Part shown: positions 37,141-45,617 of the stretch, piece by piece
Numbering within the stretch: position 1 is the first letter of the stretch
Layout: every line of letters begins with the position of its first letter
NCBI GenBank assembly: GCA_035939575.1
Contig: DASZFS010000507.1
Coordinates: 1 to 64,000, forward strand
DNA: 64,000 nt
Origin: DATKHR01 sp035939575
Lineage (GTDB): Bacteria; Acidobacteriota; Vicinamibacteria; Vicinamibacterales; CAVVIG01
Direction of reading: 5' to 3'
Notes under the pieces: generated by a model
The model's input: the letters and a program-made list of their open reading frames with translations, nothing else
Told to the model about the DNA's origin: nothing
Databases searched by the model: none
Made by a program: the position numbers and the translations under genes

Positions 37141-38373
37141 GTGCCAACTCCGCATCGCGCGCCATGGATCGTCGCCGCGGCCGCCGCCGGAATCGCCGCA
37201 GCCGTGTTGCCCCACGTGCTGTCGCGACGCTCGCCGTCGCGGACCTCGGAGCCGGTCCGGTTGGCGCCCGGTGTCGGCATGCCGGGCGGTCCTCGAACAA
37301 CCGCTGACGGGTTGCGTGACCGGATCGCCGAGATGGAGGCGCGCCTGCGGGAGCATCCCGCGGACGCAGGCGCGGCCATCCTTCTCGCCGACGCGCTCCT
37401 CCGTCAGGCGCGCGCAACTACGAATGGCCGGGCAGCCAATCGCGCCGGCGATGTCCTTGGCAGCGTCCTGAAAGACGACCCGGGGCAATACGACGCGCTC
37501 CGTCTGCTCGGGGCCATCCACCTCTCGCGCCATCGGTTCAAGGACGCGCTCCAGGTCGCGCGGCGCGCGCGCGACGAGCGGCCCCAGGATGCCTGGAACT
37601 ATGGCGTAATGGGCGACGCGCTCGTCGAGCTGGGTGACTATGACGAGGCGTTCGAGGCGTTCGACAGGATGGCGGCCTTGCGGCCGAGCGCCGACGCCTA
37701 CGCGCGCGTCTCGTACGCGCGTGAGCTGCACGGCGACCTCGATGGCGCCCTGGCCGTCATGAAAATGGCGGAAGAAGCGACCATGTCCCACGACGCCGAG
37801 GCAAAGGCCTGGTACACAGCGCACACGGGTGAGCTGTATCTGAAGATGGGGAAGGTGAGCGAGGCAGAGCGTGAGTACCGCCGCGCCGTGTTTCTGTTTC
37901 CCGACTACCCTCACGCGGTGGTCGGCCTCGGAAAAGTCAGCGTGGCGCGTGGAGATCGTGACCGCGCGCTCGAGATCTTTCTCGACCAGCTGAAGCGCAC
38001 GCCGACACTCGACATCGCTGCCCGGATCGGCGACCTCTACCAGGCGCGGGGCAATGCCGTCGAGGCCGAGCGCTACTATCAGCTGGCGGAAGACCTGGCA
38101 GGTCCTGCCATCGCACAGACCGAACCCGCTCTGGCGCTGTTTCTCGCGGAACGCGACCGCAAGCTGCCGGAAGCCGAACGAATCGCCGAAGCGGTCGTCG
38201 CGACCCGGCACGACATCTTCACCGAGGACGCCGTGGCGTGGGCGCTGTACAAGAACGGGCGCTTCGACGAGGCGCTGGCCGCAGCGCGGCAGGCGCTGAG
38301 GACCGGCACGCACGACCCGCGGATCCTCGAACACGCCGAGGCGATTCGCCGTCACGCGAAACGCGCGTCGTAG
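37141..38373 (+). CDS. Periplasmic TPR protein partner of the DUF4331 protein
   Basis: A protein of 410 residues with a GTG start 15 bp after the DUF4331 stop. The N-terminus (RAPWIVAAAAAGIAAAVLPH) is a signal anchor. The rest consists of TPR units: LRLLGAIHLSRHRFKDALQV, YGVMGDALVELGDYDEAFEA, AHTGELYLKMGKVSEAEREY, and a C-terminal AWALYKNGRFDEALAAARQA. It should be a protein-interaction scaffold in the periplasm. Co-transcription with DUF4331 suggests that the two proteins work together. Confidence 0.88.
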   Translation: MPTPHRAPWIVAAAAAGIAAAVLPHVLSRRSPSRTSEPVRLAPGVGMPGGPRTTADGLRDRIAEMEARLREHPADAGAAILLADALLRQARATTNGRAANRAGDVLGSVLKDDPGQYDALRLLGAIHLSRHRFKDALQVARRARDERPQDAWNYGVMGDALVELGDYDEAFEAFDRMAALRPSADAYARVSYARELHGDLDGALAVMKMAEEATMSHDAEAKAWYTAHTGELYLKMGKVSEAEREYRRAVFLFPDYPHAVVGLGKVSVARGDRDRALEIFLDQLKRTPTLDIAARIGDLYQARGNAVEAERYYQLAEDLAGPAIAQTEPALALFLAERDRKLPEAERIAEAVVATRHDIFTEDAVAWALYKNGRFDEALAAARQALRTGTHDPRILEHAEAIRRHAKRAS

Positions 38374-38461
38374 CAGAATTGGCCTGTCAAGCGCGTTCCT
38401 GCATGTAAATTCTCACCGCAATGGACTGCGGATCCGGGCGCCACCAGCCGACAATCAGGCC

Positions 38462-40216
38462 GTGACGTCTGTTCGGGAACTTCCCCCGGATGCGCGGGAC
38501 GACACACTCGGCTCCCTCATCGCCGACATCCCGCCGTTGTCGCTGAACTCGCCGACCTCGGTGGCGTACGAGGCATTCAAGGCCGATGCCGCGCTCTACG
38601 CGATCGCCGTAGTGGACCCGGGCGGCCGGCCGATCGGGCTGCTCAATCGCTTCAAGTTTCTCGAAACGCTCTCGCGGCCGTTCGCCCACGATCTGCTCAA
38701 GCACCAGACGGTCGCGACGATCATGGACCCGTCGCCGCTCATCGTCGATGAACACGTGCCGCTCGACCAGTTGAGCCACGCGCTCGTGGATGATGCCGCG
38801 CGCTACATCTTCGACGGCTTCATCGTCACGCGCGGCGGTTGCTATCTCGGGATCGGGACCGGATACAGCCTCATGCGGTGTATCACCGAGCTCAAGCACG
38901 CGACGCTGTTCCGCCTCGCGCACCACGATTCGTTGACCGGGCTGCCCAATCGCCAGCTGTTCGACGATCGCCTCACACAGCTGCTGGCGCACGCCACGCG
39001 CAGCGGCGCCCAGCTCGGCGTGCTGTACATCGACGTCGACCGGTTGAAGACGGTAAACGACAGCTTCGGTCACGCGATCGGCGATCTCCTGCTGAAATCG
39101 GTCGCCGGCCGCCTGCGGGCCATCACGCGGACGGAAGACACGGTGGCGCGATTGAGCGGCGACGAGTTCGCCGTGATCCTCGCGGACCTGCGCGACGCCG
39201 GCGACGGCGACGTCGTGGCGCGCAAGTGCCTCGGGGCGTTGCGCGATCCGCACGTGCTGGACGGTCACACCGTGACCGTGTCATGCAGCATCGGGATCGC
39301 TGTTTTTCCAGCGGACGCGCCAACCCAGGCCGCGCTGGTACGGGCGGCCGACGTGGCCGCCTATCACGCGAAGCAGTTCAGAAACACATACCAGCGCTAC
39401 ACGGCGGATCTCCAGCACCCGATGCCCGGCGCCTTTCCAGCGTTCGCGTCGGTGAGGCGCGCTATCGACCAAGGTCACCTGAGCCTGGCGTATCAGCCGC
39501 AGATCCTCGCGACATCGCATCGGCTGTCCGGCGTCGAGGCACTGGTCCGTTGGCGGGATCCGGAGCGCGGGTTGCTGCCCACGGTCGAGTTGATACGCCT
39601 GGCGGAGGACTCGGGCCTCATCGGAACCGTGACGGACTACGTGCTCCGCGAGGCGATGTCGCAGATGCTCGCGTGGGAGCGGGCGGGGCTGGCGCACGGC
39701 CTCTCGCTCGCCGTCAACGTGTCGGGTGTGGAGTTGCGGGACGGCACGCTCGTCACGATGCTGCAGCGGCACCTCGCGCAGACGGGCTTCCCGGCCTCGG
39801 CGCTCGAAATCGAGATCACGGAGAGCACGGCGATGCTCTCGAACGCCGCCACGGCGTCCGTCCTGGCGGCGCTGACCTCGCTCGGGATCAGGCTGTCCAT
39901 CGACGACTTCGGCACCGGCTACTCGTCGCTGAGCCGCCTGCGGCACCTGCCGGTCCACGCGGTGAAGATCGACCGCACGTTTGTCGATGATATCGAGCAC
40001 CGCGATTCCGGAACGCTCGCCAGGGCGATCATCCTGATGGCCCATTCGCTCGGACTCACGGTTACCGGCGAGGGAGTGGAGACCCGGCGTCAGCTCGCGT
40101 TCCTCGAAGAACATGCATGCGACCGGATGCAGGGGTATCTCATCAGCCAGCCGCTGACCGCCGAAGACATGTCACGTTACCTCACGGCAAACCGACAGGC
40201 CTCCCATGAAAATTAG
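38462..40216 (+). CDS. c-di-GMP protein with CBS-like, GGDEF and EAL domains
   Basis: A protein of 584 residues with no membrane segment. Residues ~20-140 resemble a paired CBS module (PPLSLNSPTSVAYEAF, VATIMDPSPLIVDEHVPLDQ). The GGDEF domain starts HDSLTGLPNRQLF at ~155 and has SGDEF at 232-236, a form usually active, with an inhibitory-site RxxD (RTED, 223-226) five residues before it. The EAL domain has EAL at 359-361, NVSG, EITES, IDDFGTGYSSL and VKIDRTF, GEGVET, so all metal and catalytic residues are present. It may therefore both make and degrade c-di-GMP, with the CBS part sensing a nucleotide. It is a single gene, 88 bp after the TPR gene. Confidence 0.92.
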   Translation: MTSVRELPPDARDDTLGSLIADIPPLSLNSPTSVAYEAFKADAALYAIAVVDPGGRPIGLLNRFKFLETLSRPFAHDLLKHQTVATIMDPSPLIVDEHVPLDQLSHALVDDAARYIFDGFIVTRGGCYLGIGTGYSLMRCITELKHATLFRLAHHDSLTGLPNRQLFDDRLTQLLAHATRSGAQLGVLYIDVDRLKTVNDSFGHAIGDLLLKSVAGRLRAITRTEDTVARLSGDEFAVILADLRDAGDGDVVARKCLGALRDPHVLDGHTVTVSCSIGIAVFPADAPTQAALVRAADVAAYHAKQFRNTYQRYTADLQHPMPGAFPAFASVRRAIDQGHLSLAYQPQILATSHRLSGVEALVRWRDPERGLLPTVELIRLAEDSGLIGTVTDYVLREAMSQMLAWERAGLAHGLSLAVNVSGVELRDGTLVTMLQRHLAQTGFPASALEIEITESTAMLSNAATASVLAALTSLGIRLSIDDFGTGYSSLSRLRHLPVHAVKIDRTFVDDIEHRDSGTLARAIILMAHSLGLTVTGEGVETRRQLAFLEEHACDRMQGYLISQPLTAEDMSRYLTANRQASHEN

Positions 40217-40265
40217 TGAGAAGCTATCTCATAAATGCCTCCGCAGAAGCGACACTGATGATTCA
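40211..40265. repeat. Intergenic dispersed repeat, copy B
   Basis: This stretch starts in the last codons of the GGDEF-EAL gene. It contains the small palindrome GAGAAGCTATCTC, the 12-mer CTATCTCATAAA (inverse of 31507-31518) and the 17-mer at 40243-40259 that recurs exactly, inverted, at 59744-59760. The rest of the gap to 40394 holds no gene. Confidence 0.6.
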
Positions 40266-40394
40266 GAATGGGCTGAAGATCTTGGAGAATACTGATCTAG
40301 GGGCGAGGTAACTGCCTGCGGCCATGAGTCTTCGGCCCCGCCTCAACCTCGAACAGATCGAACGATGCTCGTGCTCCGGCGAGGGACTTCATTC

Positions 40395-41483
40395 ATGCGC
40401 AGACGATCCGTCATGTTCGCGTTGTCGCTGCTCGCGTTCACCTCCGTGCGCTCGGCGCCGCTCCAGACCCAGACCAAGGGCGGCGAGGATGAGACAGGGC
40501 CGTACGATGTCGTCGCCGGCTGGCCTCAGCCCTGGTCGAAGCCGGGGTACATCTGGGGCTCGCAGCCGGGCGTGTTCGCGGAATCCCCAAACCGGATCTT
40601 CCTCGCGGTCCGCGGCGAGCTCAAGCTGCCAGAAACCCTGCCGCGTGGGTTCAACGGAATCTGGGGCTCGACGGGCGAGCGGGCGACCGTGCCCAAGGCC
40701 GAGATGCGGAACTGCATCCTCATCGTGGACGGCGCCGGCAAGCTCGTCGAGGCGTGGAACCAGTGGGATGCGTTGTTCGCGGGCGTGGCCGGCCCGCACA
40801 AGATCAAGATCAGCCCGTACGACCCGGCCCGCCACGTCTGGGTCGTCAACGATGCACGCCAGCAGATCTACGAGTTCACCAACGACGGCAAAGAGCTGGT
40901 GATGACGCTCGGGGAGAAGGACGTCGCCGGCGAAGACGAGAGGCATTTCGGCCAGCCCCAGGACCTGACGTGGCTGCCCGACGGCTCGATCCTCGTCGCC
41001 GACGGACTGCAGAACTCCCGCATCGTCAAGTTCGATCGAACGGGCAAGTTCGTCAAAGCGTGGGGCGTCCGCGGAAACGGTCCGGGCCAGTTCAGCCGCC
41101 TGCACGGAATCGAAGCGGATCGAAGCGGCCGTATCTACGTTGCCGACCGCGGCAACAGTCGAGTCCAGGTGTTTGATGCAAATGGGAGCCATCTCGACAC
41201 CTGGCCGAACATCCGGTTTCCCAATCACATCCTCGTGGCCGCCGACCAGCAGTCCGTCTGGGTCTCCGACGGCACGAACGCCCGGATTCTGAAATACGAC
41301 ACGAGCGGGAAGCTGCTCTACTGGTGGGGCGTCTACGGCACCAACCCAGGCACGTTCTGGGAGATGCACCAGTTCTCCGTCGATTCGGACGGTAATCTGT
41401 ATGCCGCCGACAGCTTCGGAGGACGCACGCAGAAGTTTCGCCTCAAGGCAGGCGCCGATCGCTCGAAGGCCGTCGGCGGGTAA
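40395..41483 (+). CDS. Secreted NHL-repeat protein
   Basis: A protein of 362 residues from ATG 40395, with GAGGG 9 bases upstream; a signal peptide (MRRRSVMFALSLLAFTSVRSA) follows directly. The body carries NHL blades: FGQPQDLTWLPDGSILVADG, FSRLHGIEADRSGRIYVADR, GNSRVQVFDANGSHLDTWPN and MHQFSVDSDGNLYAADSFGG. This six-bladed propeller type is used for binding or as peptidyl-alpha-hydroxyglycine lyase; no catalytic assignment is made here. It probably acts in the periplasm. The 3' gap contains repeat DNA instead of another gene. Confidence 0.85.
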   Translation: MRRRSVMFALSLLAFTSVRSAPLQTQTKGGEDETGPYDVVAGWPQPWSKPGYIWGSQPGVFAESPNRIFLAVRGELKLPETLPRGFNGIWGSTGERATVPKAEMRNCILIVDGAGKLVEAWNQWDALFAGVAGPHKIKISPYDPARHVWVVNDARQQIYEFTNDGKELVMTLGEKDVAGEDERHFGQPQDLTWLPDGSILVADGLQNSRIVKFDRTGKFVKAWGVRGNGPGQFSRLHGIEADRSGRIYVADRGNSRVQVFDANGSHLDTWPNIRFPNHILVAADQQSVWVSDGTNARILKYDTSGKLLYWWGVYGTNPGTFWEMHQFSVDSDGNLYAADSFGGRTQKFRLKAGADRSKAVGG

Positions 41484-41490
41484 GGACTAT

Positions 41491-41590
41491 CGCCGAGGGT
41501 GCTTACGGGTTCGCCGAACGTCCTACGGCTTCGCCGACGATGCTACGGCCGCACCGACGGTGCTAACAGCGTCACCGAGTGTGCCGCGGC
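41491..41590. repeat. 20-bp degenerate tandem repeat, five units
   Basis: Five units of exactly 20 bp run from 41491, 41511, 41531, 41551 and 41571. The middle units read TCGCCGAACGTCCTACGGCT and TCGCCGACGATGCTACGGCC; the outer ones diverge. The array begins 7 bp after the NHL stop codon and has no spacers. Confidence 0.85.
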
Positions 41591-41602
41591 AGAAGGGCGA
41601 CT

Positions 41603-41677
41603 GGGGCTCATGGCTCGTGTCCGCGTGGCAGTTGCCTTCGCCTGGCAACTGCCACACGGGCATGAGCCGTGAGCCCC
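41603..41677. repeat. Long hairpin / dispersed repeat, copy C
   Basis: A near-perfect inverted repeat: GTGGCAGTTGCC (41625-41636) pairs with GGCAACTGCCAC (41644-41655), and GGGGCTCATGGCTCGTG (41603-41619) pairs with 41661-41677 apart from two G-U-tolerant differences. It lies between two convergent genes and could act as a bidirectional terminator, but no T-run follows. Its left half is homologous to 31451-31490. Confidence 0.75.
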
Positions 41678-41737
41678 GTCATCTATGTGCGAACGGCTTC
41701 AATCCGTGTGGCGCGTCTTGCCGCGCCAGGCGCCCGT

Positions 41738-44545
41738 CTACCGCGTCAATCGAACGCCGAACGAGAACGTGCGATTGTAGAACTCCCGCTGGATCGGATA
41801 CGACGTGCTCCCCTGGTAGAAGCCGAACACCTCGTTGTTGAGATTCAGAACGGCGACGACGAGCTGCATCCGCCGCGCGATGGCGTAGCTTGCCTGGGCG
41901 TCCACCTGCGTGTGGGCGTAGAGATAGACATCGCCGTTCGGCCCTGTGATGCCGCCATCCGCGCCGTTCTGATAGTTGTAGAAGTAGATGTTCGCGTCGT
42001 TGTGCGTGACGCCGAGCCGCGCGGACAGCGCGTGATAGTCGTAGGTCGCGTCGGCGTTCCAGTTGTTCGGCGCCTGGCGAACCAGCGGCGGCGTGTCCGC
42101 TCGCCCGGGCACGGTCGCCTTCGATGTCGTGTAGCTGTAGTTCGCCCGGAAGCCCAGACCGCTCAGCGCTCCAGGCAGGAACGTCAGGTGCTGCTGCCAC
42201 GTCATCTCCACCCCGCCGACCGAGGCGTTGGGTCCGTTGACCGGCTGTGACTGCGTGTAGCCCACGTACGAACCGCTGGTCACCGGCGTCTGGACGCTGA
42301 AGATCGGGTCGGTCAGCCACTTGTAGAAGACGCCCGCCTGCACGACGCCGAGCGGCTCGAGGAACCGCTCGAACAGCAGGTCCACGTTGTTCGCGCGCGT
42401 CGGCTTCAAACTGGGATTGCCGACGCTCACCGTCTGGCGCCGATCGTTTTGAAGGAGGTACGGCGGCAGGTCGCCGAAGTTCGGCCGGGCGATGCCCATC
42501 CCGTAGACCGCCCGCACGTTGGTGTTCTCGTCGAGCGCAACCCGGTACTGCACGCTCGGGAGCACGTTCGTGTAGTTGGAGGTGCCGGACACCGGCTGGG
42601 TCGAAACGTAATGTCCCGCCGCATTCAACGTCACGTGATACCCCGTGTACGACGACCGCGTCGTCTCGAGGCGCACGCCGGTCTGGAGGTGGCTCGAGCC
42701 GAAGTCCAGCGTGTTCATGGCATAGGCCGCGTAGATCCGCTCCGTCGTGTCGTAGTTGTTCGAATCGTCGCGCTGGTGTGTCGTGTCGACGTTCAGCGCG
42801 ATCGCGGAGGGGTTGGTGGCGAGGAAGTTGACGAGCTTGTTGTAGTCGGTCAGCGGTCCGACGTTGTAGTTGCCGAAGTAGTAGTTGGGGTCGACCGGGC
42901 CGCCCAGGATCATCGCGTTCGTGAGCGTGGGTGTGCCCGTTCCATCGTAGTACTGGTCGGTGACCGCGCGGGTCTTGTGCGCATCGCGAAGCTTGGCGCC
43001 CGCCTCGAAGAGGCCGGAATTCCCGCTGGCAGTGTACGGGTGCCCGACCGAGAAGGCGCCCTGAATGTTTCGCTGGGCCGTTGGATCGTCGGCCGGCGCC
43101 TGCCATGAGGCGAGCGAGTATGTGCTCGGGTCGTGGATGTTGACGCCGTTCAGGACGGGGAACTGCGGGTGAAACGGATCGCTCAGGTTGACGCCGAAGG
43201 CCACGTTGCTGGGGCCGTTGAAGTTGGCCGTCGGGAAGTTGCCGTGTTGCGCCGAGCGCGCGACCGACAAATCGTAATCGATCAAGGTCGATCCGCTGAG
43301 GTGCTTGGCTCCCGCGTCGATGCTGAAGATCTGCTGTTTGACCTGCCGGTCGTAGGTGCGATATGACATCGACCCGTTGTCCGCCGTGATCGTCGGCGTG
43401 ATGAAATCGCCAACGCCCGGCGAGTAGAACCACGTGGTCCCGTAGTCGTTGAACTGCGAGAAGAGCCCGCGCACGAACGCCGACGAGCCGTTGCCCAGGC
43501 GATAGTCGAGCCCGCCGGCCGCCCCATAGCGCGTCCGGCGATAGAGATACTCGCGAATGTCCATCGCGGTCTGGACGGGATACACCGTGCCCCCGAGGGT
43601 GACCGTTCCCGGCGACGGTTCGATGTCGTTGATGCCGCGTCCGTTCCAGTCATAGCTGCCGCCGGCGAGCACGCCGAGGCGCTTGTCGGGGCCGAAGCGG
43701 CCAGCCGCCGTGCCGGCGAACTGATCGAGGCCTCGCCCGCCGACGAGATTCGTGTACCCGCCCGTCGCCGACACCGTCGAATAGGGCTGATCCTGCGCCG
43801 TCTTCGTGACCAGGTTCACCGACCCGCCGATAGCGTCGCCGTCCTGGTTCGCTGACAGCGTCTTGTTCACCTCGATCGACGCGACGAGATCCGACGGGAT
43901 GACGTCGAGCTTGACGACGCGCACGCCGCCCTCGGGAGGAGGCACGTTGATGCCGTTGATGGTGACGTTGCTGAACCGCGGATCGGTCCCGCGGATCTGG
44001 ACGTACTTGCCCTCGCCTTCGTCCCGCTCGAGCGAGACGCTCGGCAGCCGGCCGACGGCATCGGCGATGTTCGTGTTCGGCAGGCTCGTGATGACCTCCG
44101 CAGACACCACCTGCACGATGTTGTCAGCCGTTCGAGTACGGTTGAGCGCCTGCGCTTCGCCCCGGGGGCGCGCCGCGCTGACGGTTACTTCTTCCTTCAC
44201 CCCGCCGAGTTGCAGGACGGCGTCGACGTGCATCGCTTGTCCAGCGGCGACGGTCAGCTTCCCGGTGTAAGGGAGCAAGCCGACATACGACACCGTAATG
44301 GAATAGTCGCCTGCCGGCACGTTCTGAATCGTGAAGCGTCCCTGCTGATCGGACACGCCCGTCGGACCCTTTGGCTCCAGCTCGATCCGTGCGCCGGGCA
44401 GCACATAGTGACCTGCATCGGTCACCGTACCGGTGATCGACCCATTTCGCTCTTGACCCCACACTCGTTGGGGCGCCAACACCCCGACAACGACCAGCAC
44501 CAGACACAACGCCCACGTTCGGCCCAAACGATCGCTCAGCGGCAT
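41738..44545 (-). CDS. TonB-dependent receptor with carboxypeptidase-regulatory N-terminal domain
   Basis: A protein of 935 residues. A signal peptide (~1-30) is followed by a CarboxypepD_reg-like domain (GSITGTVTDAGHYVLPGARI, GRFTIQNVPAGDYSITVSYV, ~33-110), the plug (VSAEVITSLPNTNIADAVGR, VNKTLSANQDGDAIGGSVNL) and a 22-strand barrel ending in an aromatic FSFGVRLTR. LPNTNIADAVGRLPSVS fits the TIGR01782 subfamily, often linked to complex carbohydrate uptake. It should import an unknown large ligand with TonB energy. The gene stands alone on the minus strand; GGAGGACTGA just upstream of ATG 44545 is a good ribosome binding site. Confidence 0.93.
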   Translation of the reverse strand: MPLSDRLGRTWALCLVLVVVGVLAPQRVWGQERNGSITGTVTDAGHYVLPGARIELEPKGPTGVSDQQGRFTIQNVPAGDYSITVSYVGLLPYTGKLTVAAGQAMHVDAVLQLGGVKEEVTVSAARPRGEAQALNRTRTADNIVQVVSAEVITSLPNTNIADAVGRLPSVSLERDEGEGKYVQIRGTDPRFSNVTINGINVPPPEGGVRVVKLDVIPSDLVASIEVNKTLSANQDGDAIGGSVNLVTKTAQDQPYSTVSATGGYTNLVGGRGLDQFAGTAAGRFGPDKRLGVLAGGSYDWNGRGINDIEPSPGTVTLGGTVYPVQTAMDIREYLYRRTRYGAAGGLDYRLGNGSSAFVRGLFSQFNDYGTTWFYSPGVGDFITPTITADNGSMSYRTYDRQVKQQIFSIDAGAKHLSGSTLIDYDLSVARSAQHGNFPTANFNGPSNVAFGVNLSDPFHPQFPVLNGVNIHDPSTYSLASWQAPADDPTAQRNIQGAFSVGHPYTASGNSGLFEAGAKLRDAHKTRAVTDQYYDGTGTPTLTNAMILGGPVDPNYYFGNYNVGPLTDYNKLVNFLATNPSAIALNVDTTHQRDDSNNYDTTERIYAAYAMNTLDFGSSHLQTGVRLETTRSSYTGYHVTLNAAGHYVSTQPVSGTSNYTNVLPSVQYRVALDENTNVRAVYGMGIARPNFGDLPPYLLQNDRRQTVSVGNPSLKPTRANNVDLLFERFLEPLGVVQAGVFYKWLTDPIFSVQTPVTSGSYVGYTQSQPVNGPNASVGGVEMTWQQHLTFLPGALSGLGFRANYSYTTSKATVPGRADTPPLVRQAPNNWNADATYDYHALSARLGVTHNDANIYFYNYQNGADGGITGPNGDVYLYAHTQVDAQASYAIARRMQLVVAVLNLNNEVFGFYQGSTSYPIQREFYNRTFSFGVRLTR

Positions 44546-44680
44546 TCAGTCCTCCGGAAAACAGTGAGCGTATGGGCGGCGAGTGTCGTCTTTGACACGG
44601 CCGTACGACATTCGCGCAACGAAAACATGAAGAGATCGTTGTCAAGGCGAGTCAGCGAGCCATCAGCTCAGCTGGCCAGC

Positions 44681-45370
44681 TCAGCGGGCGGGGTCAGTCA
44701 GCTTCCAGAAGCGGCGTGCGGTTCCCGACGCGATCTCGCACAGATAGAGCTCGTCATTCGCTTGATTGAACGCGGCGGCTTTCTCGGGTGACAGACCAAA
44801 CAGCGCGCGGACAATCATCTGATTGGTGCCGCCGTGGCCGACAACGAGAATCGCGCCCGATCGATGGCGTCGCAGCAGGCTTTCGAGCGTCGCGTGAATG
44901 CGCGCGAAGAACTGCGACAGCGATTCGCCTCCGTCGAGCGTGTCGTCGGGATCCTGCCGCCGCCGCTCGTATTCCGCGCTGCTGACCTGGCCCTCGAAGA
45001 CGCCGAGTCGTCGTTCGTTCAGCCCCGCGAGCGTGACAATCGGCGCCGCGCCGTGGACGATCGCGGCGGTGTCGCGGCTTCGTCTCAGCTCGCTCGAGTA
45101 CACCGCATCGAGCTGCACGCCGCTCAGCCGGTCCGCAAGCGCCGCCGCCTGCCGGCGGCCGGTGTCGTTCAGCGGGATATCCGCGCTGCCCTGAAGCCGG
45201 CGATCGCGGTTCCATTCGGTTTCGCCATGGCGCGCGAGATAGAGCCGCAGGATGTTGTTCGCTCCGGGGCCCCGGACGTCTGCTCCAGGGACCCCTGCTC
45301 CCCTGAAACTCTTCTGAGGCACGACCAGCATGGCAACACCGAGAACCGCAGCAGGCCATCGCACGGACAC
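44681..45370 (-). CDS. Exported histidine phosphatase (phosphoglycerate-mutase-like), carrying a repeat insertion
   Basis: A protein of 229 residues. The signal peptide is SVRWPAAVLGVAMLVV. Between it and the enzyme lies FRGAGVPGADVRGPGANN, encoded by the dispersed GC-palindromic element. The catalytic domain begins LRLYLARHGETEWNRD (phosphohistidine RHG), then VYSSELRRSRDTAAI, LNERRLGVFEG and VVGHGGTNQMIVRAL with the second catalytic His. All residues for a branch-1 histidine phosphatase are present. The substrate is unknown; export suggests a periplasmic phosphate ester. It follows the TonB receptor on the opposite side of a 135-bp gap and is co-directional with it. Confidence 0.85.
   Translation of the reverse strand: MSVRWPAAVLGVAMLVVPQKSFRGAGVPGADVRGPGANNILRLYLARHGETEWNRDRRLQGSADIPLNDTGRRQAAALADRLSGVQLDAVYSSELRRSRDTAAIVHGAAPIVTLAGLNERRLGVFEGQVSSAEYERRRQDPDDTLDGGESLSQFFARIHATLESLLRRHRSGAILVVGHGGTNQMIVRALFGLSPEKAAAFNQANDELYLCEIASGTARRFWKLTDPAR
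45281..45303. repeat. GC-palindromic dispersed element inside the histidine phosphatase gene
   Basis: TGCTCCAGGGACCCCTGCTC followed by CCC is nearly the same as the intergenic copy at 45403-45426. In the minus-strand gene it encodes GAGVPGA. Confidence 0.75.
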
Positions 45371-45402
45371 GAGTGTACGTCAACGTGTCGTTCGTCTTCT
45401 TT

Positions 45403-45426
45403 TGCTCCCAGGGACCCCTGCCCCCG
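45403..45426. repeat. GC-palindromic dispersed element, intergenic copy
   Basis: TGCTCCCAGGGACCCCTGCC followed by CCCG lies in the 247-bp gap between the divergent phosphatase and the first of two paralogous secreted proteins. Related copies are at 45281-45303 and, inverted, at 34502-34555. Confidence 0.75.
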
Positions 45427-45560
45427 GAGATTTGAATGTTCTCCATCGATCTGAATCGCCGCCCTTTCCAGAACCGTAATCGTCTTCGCCTGCGGAGCAC
45501 GCCCAAGCTACGCGCGGCCCGCAGGTGTCTAACCCTTCAGCCAGGCCAGCCGCCGCCGCC

Positions 45561-45617
45561 GTGATCGCCGTGATCAAGGTCACCAAGATCACGATTCGGT
45601 AGTTTGAGGAGGATCAC
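45561..45617. promoter_or_regulatory. Candidate operator: symmetric GTGATC/GATCAC repeats
   Basis: GTGATC at 45561 and 45570, GGTCAC at 45578 and GATCAC at 45587 form a symmetric set (spacing 9, 8, 9) centred at 45576/45577. A further GATCAC lies at 45612-45617, directly before the ATG at 45618. Such an arrangement fits binding of a dimeric or tetrameric regulator, or a stem-loop in the leader. GAGGAGG at 45606-45612 serves as ribosome binding site and runs into the last half-site. Confidence 0.4.

Noticed and set aside
35704..38355. Minus-strand open frame of ~883 codons opposite the DUF4331 and TPR genes
   Set aside because: Both plus-strand genes show clear family motifs; the antisense frame does not.
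41491..41590. Possible CRISPR array
   Set aside because: Units are contiguous 20-mers without spacers and no cas genes are present.
44640..44645. TTGACA on the minus strand as -35 of the TonB receptor promoter
   Set aside because: No acceptable -10 lies 16-19 bases downstream (TCGTTG at 17).
45380..45592. Small minus-strand frame starting MILVTLITAITAAAAG
   Set aside because: It consists of the operator-like repeat and the GC-palindromic element read in frame; no ribosome binding site or homology is evident.
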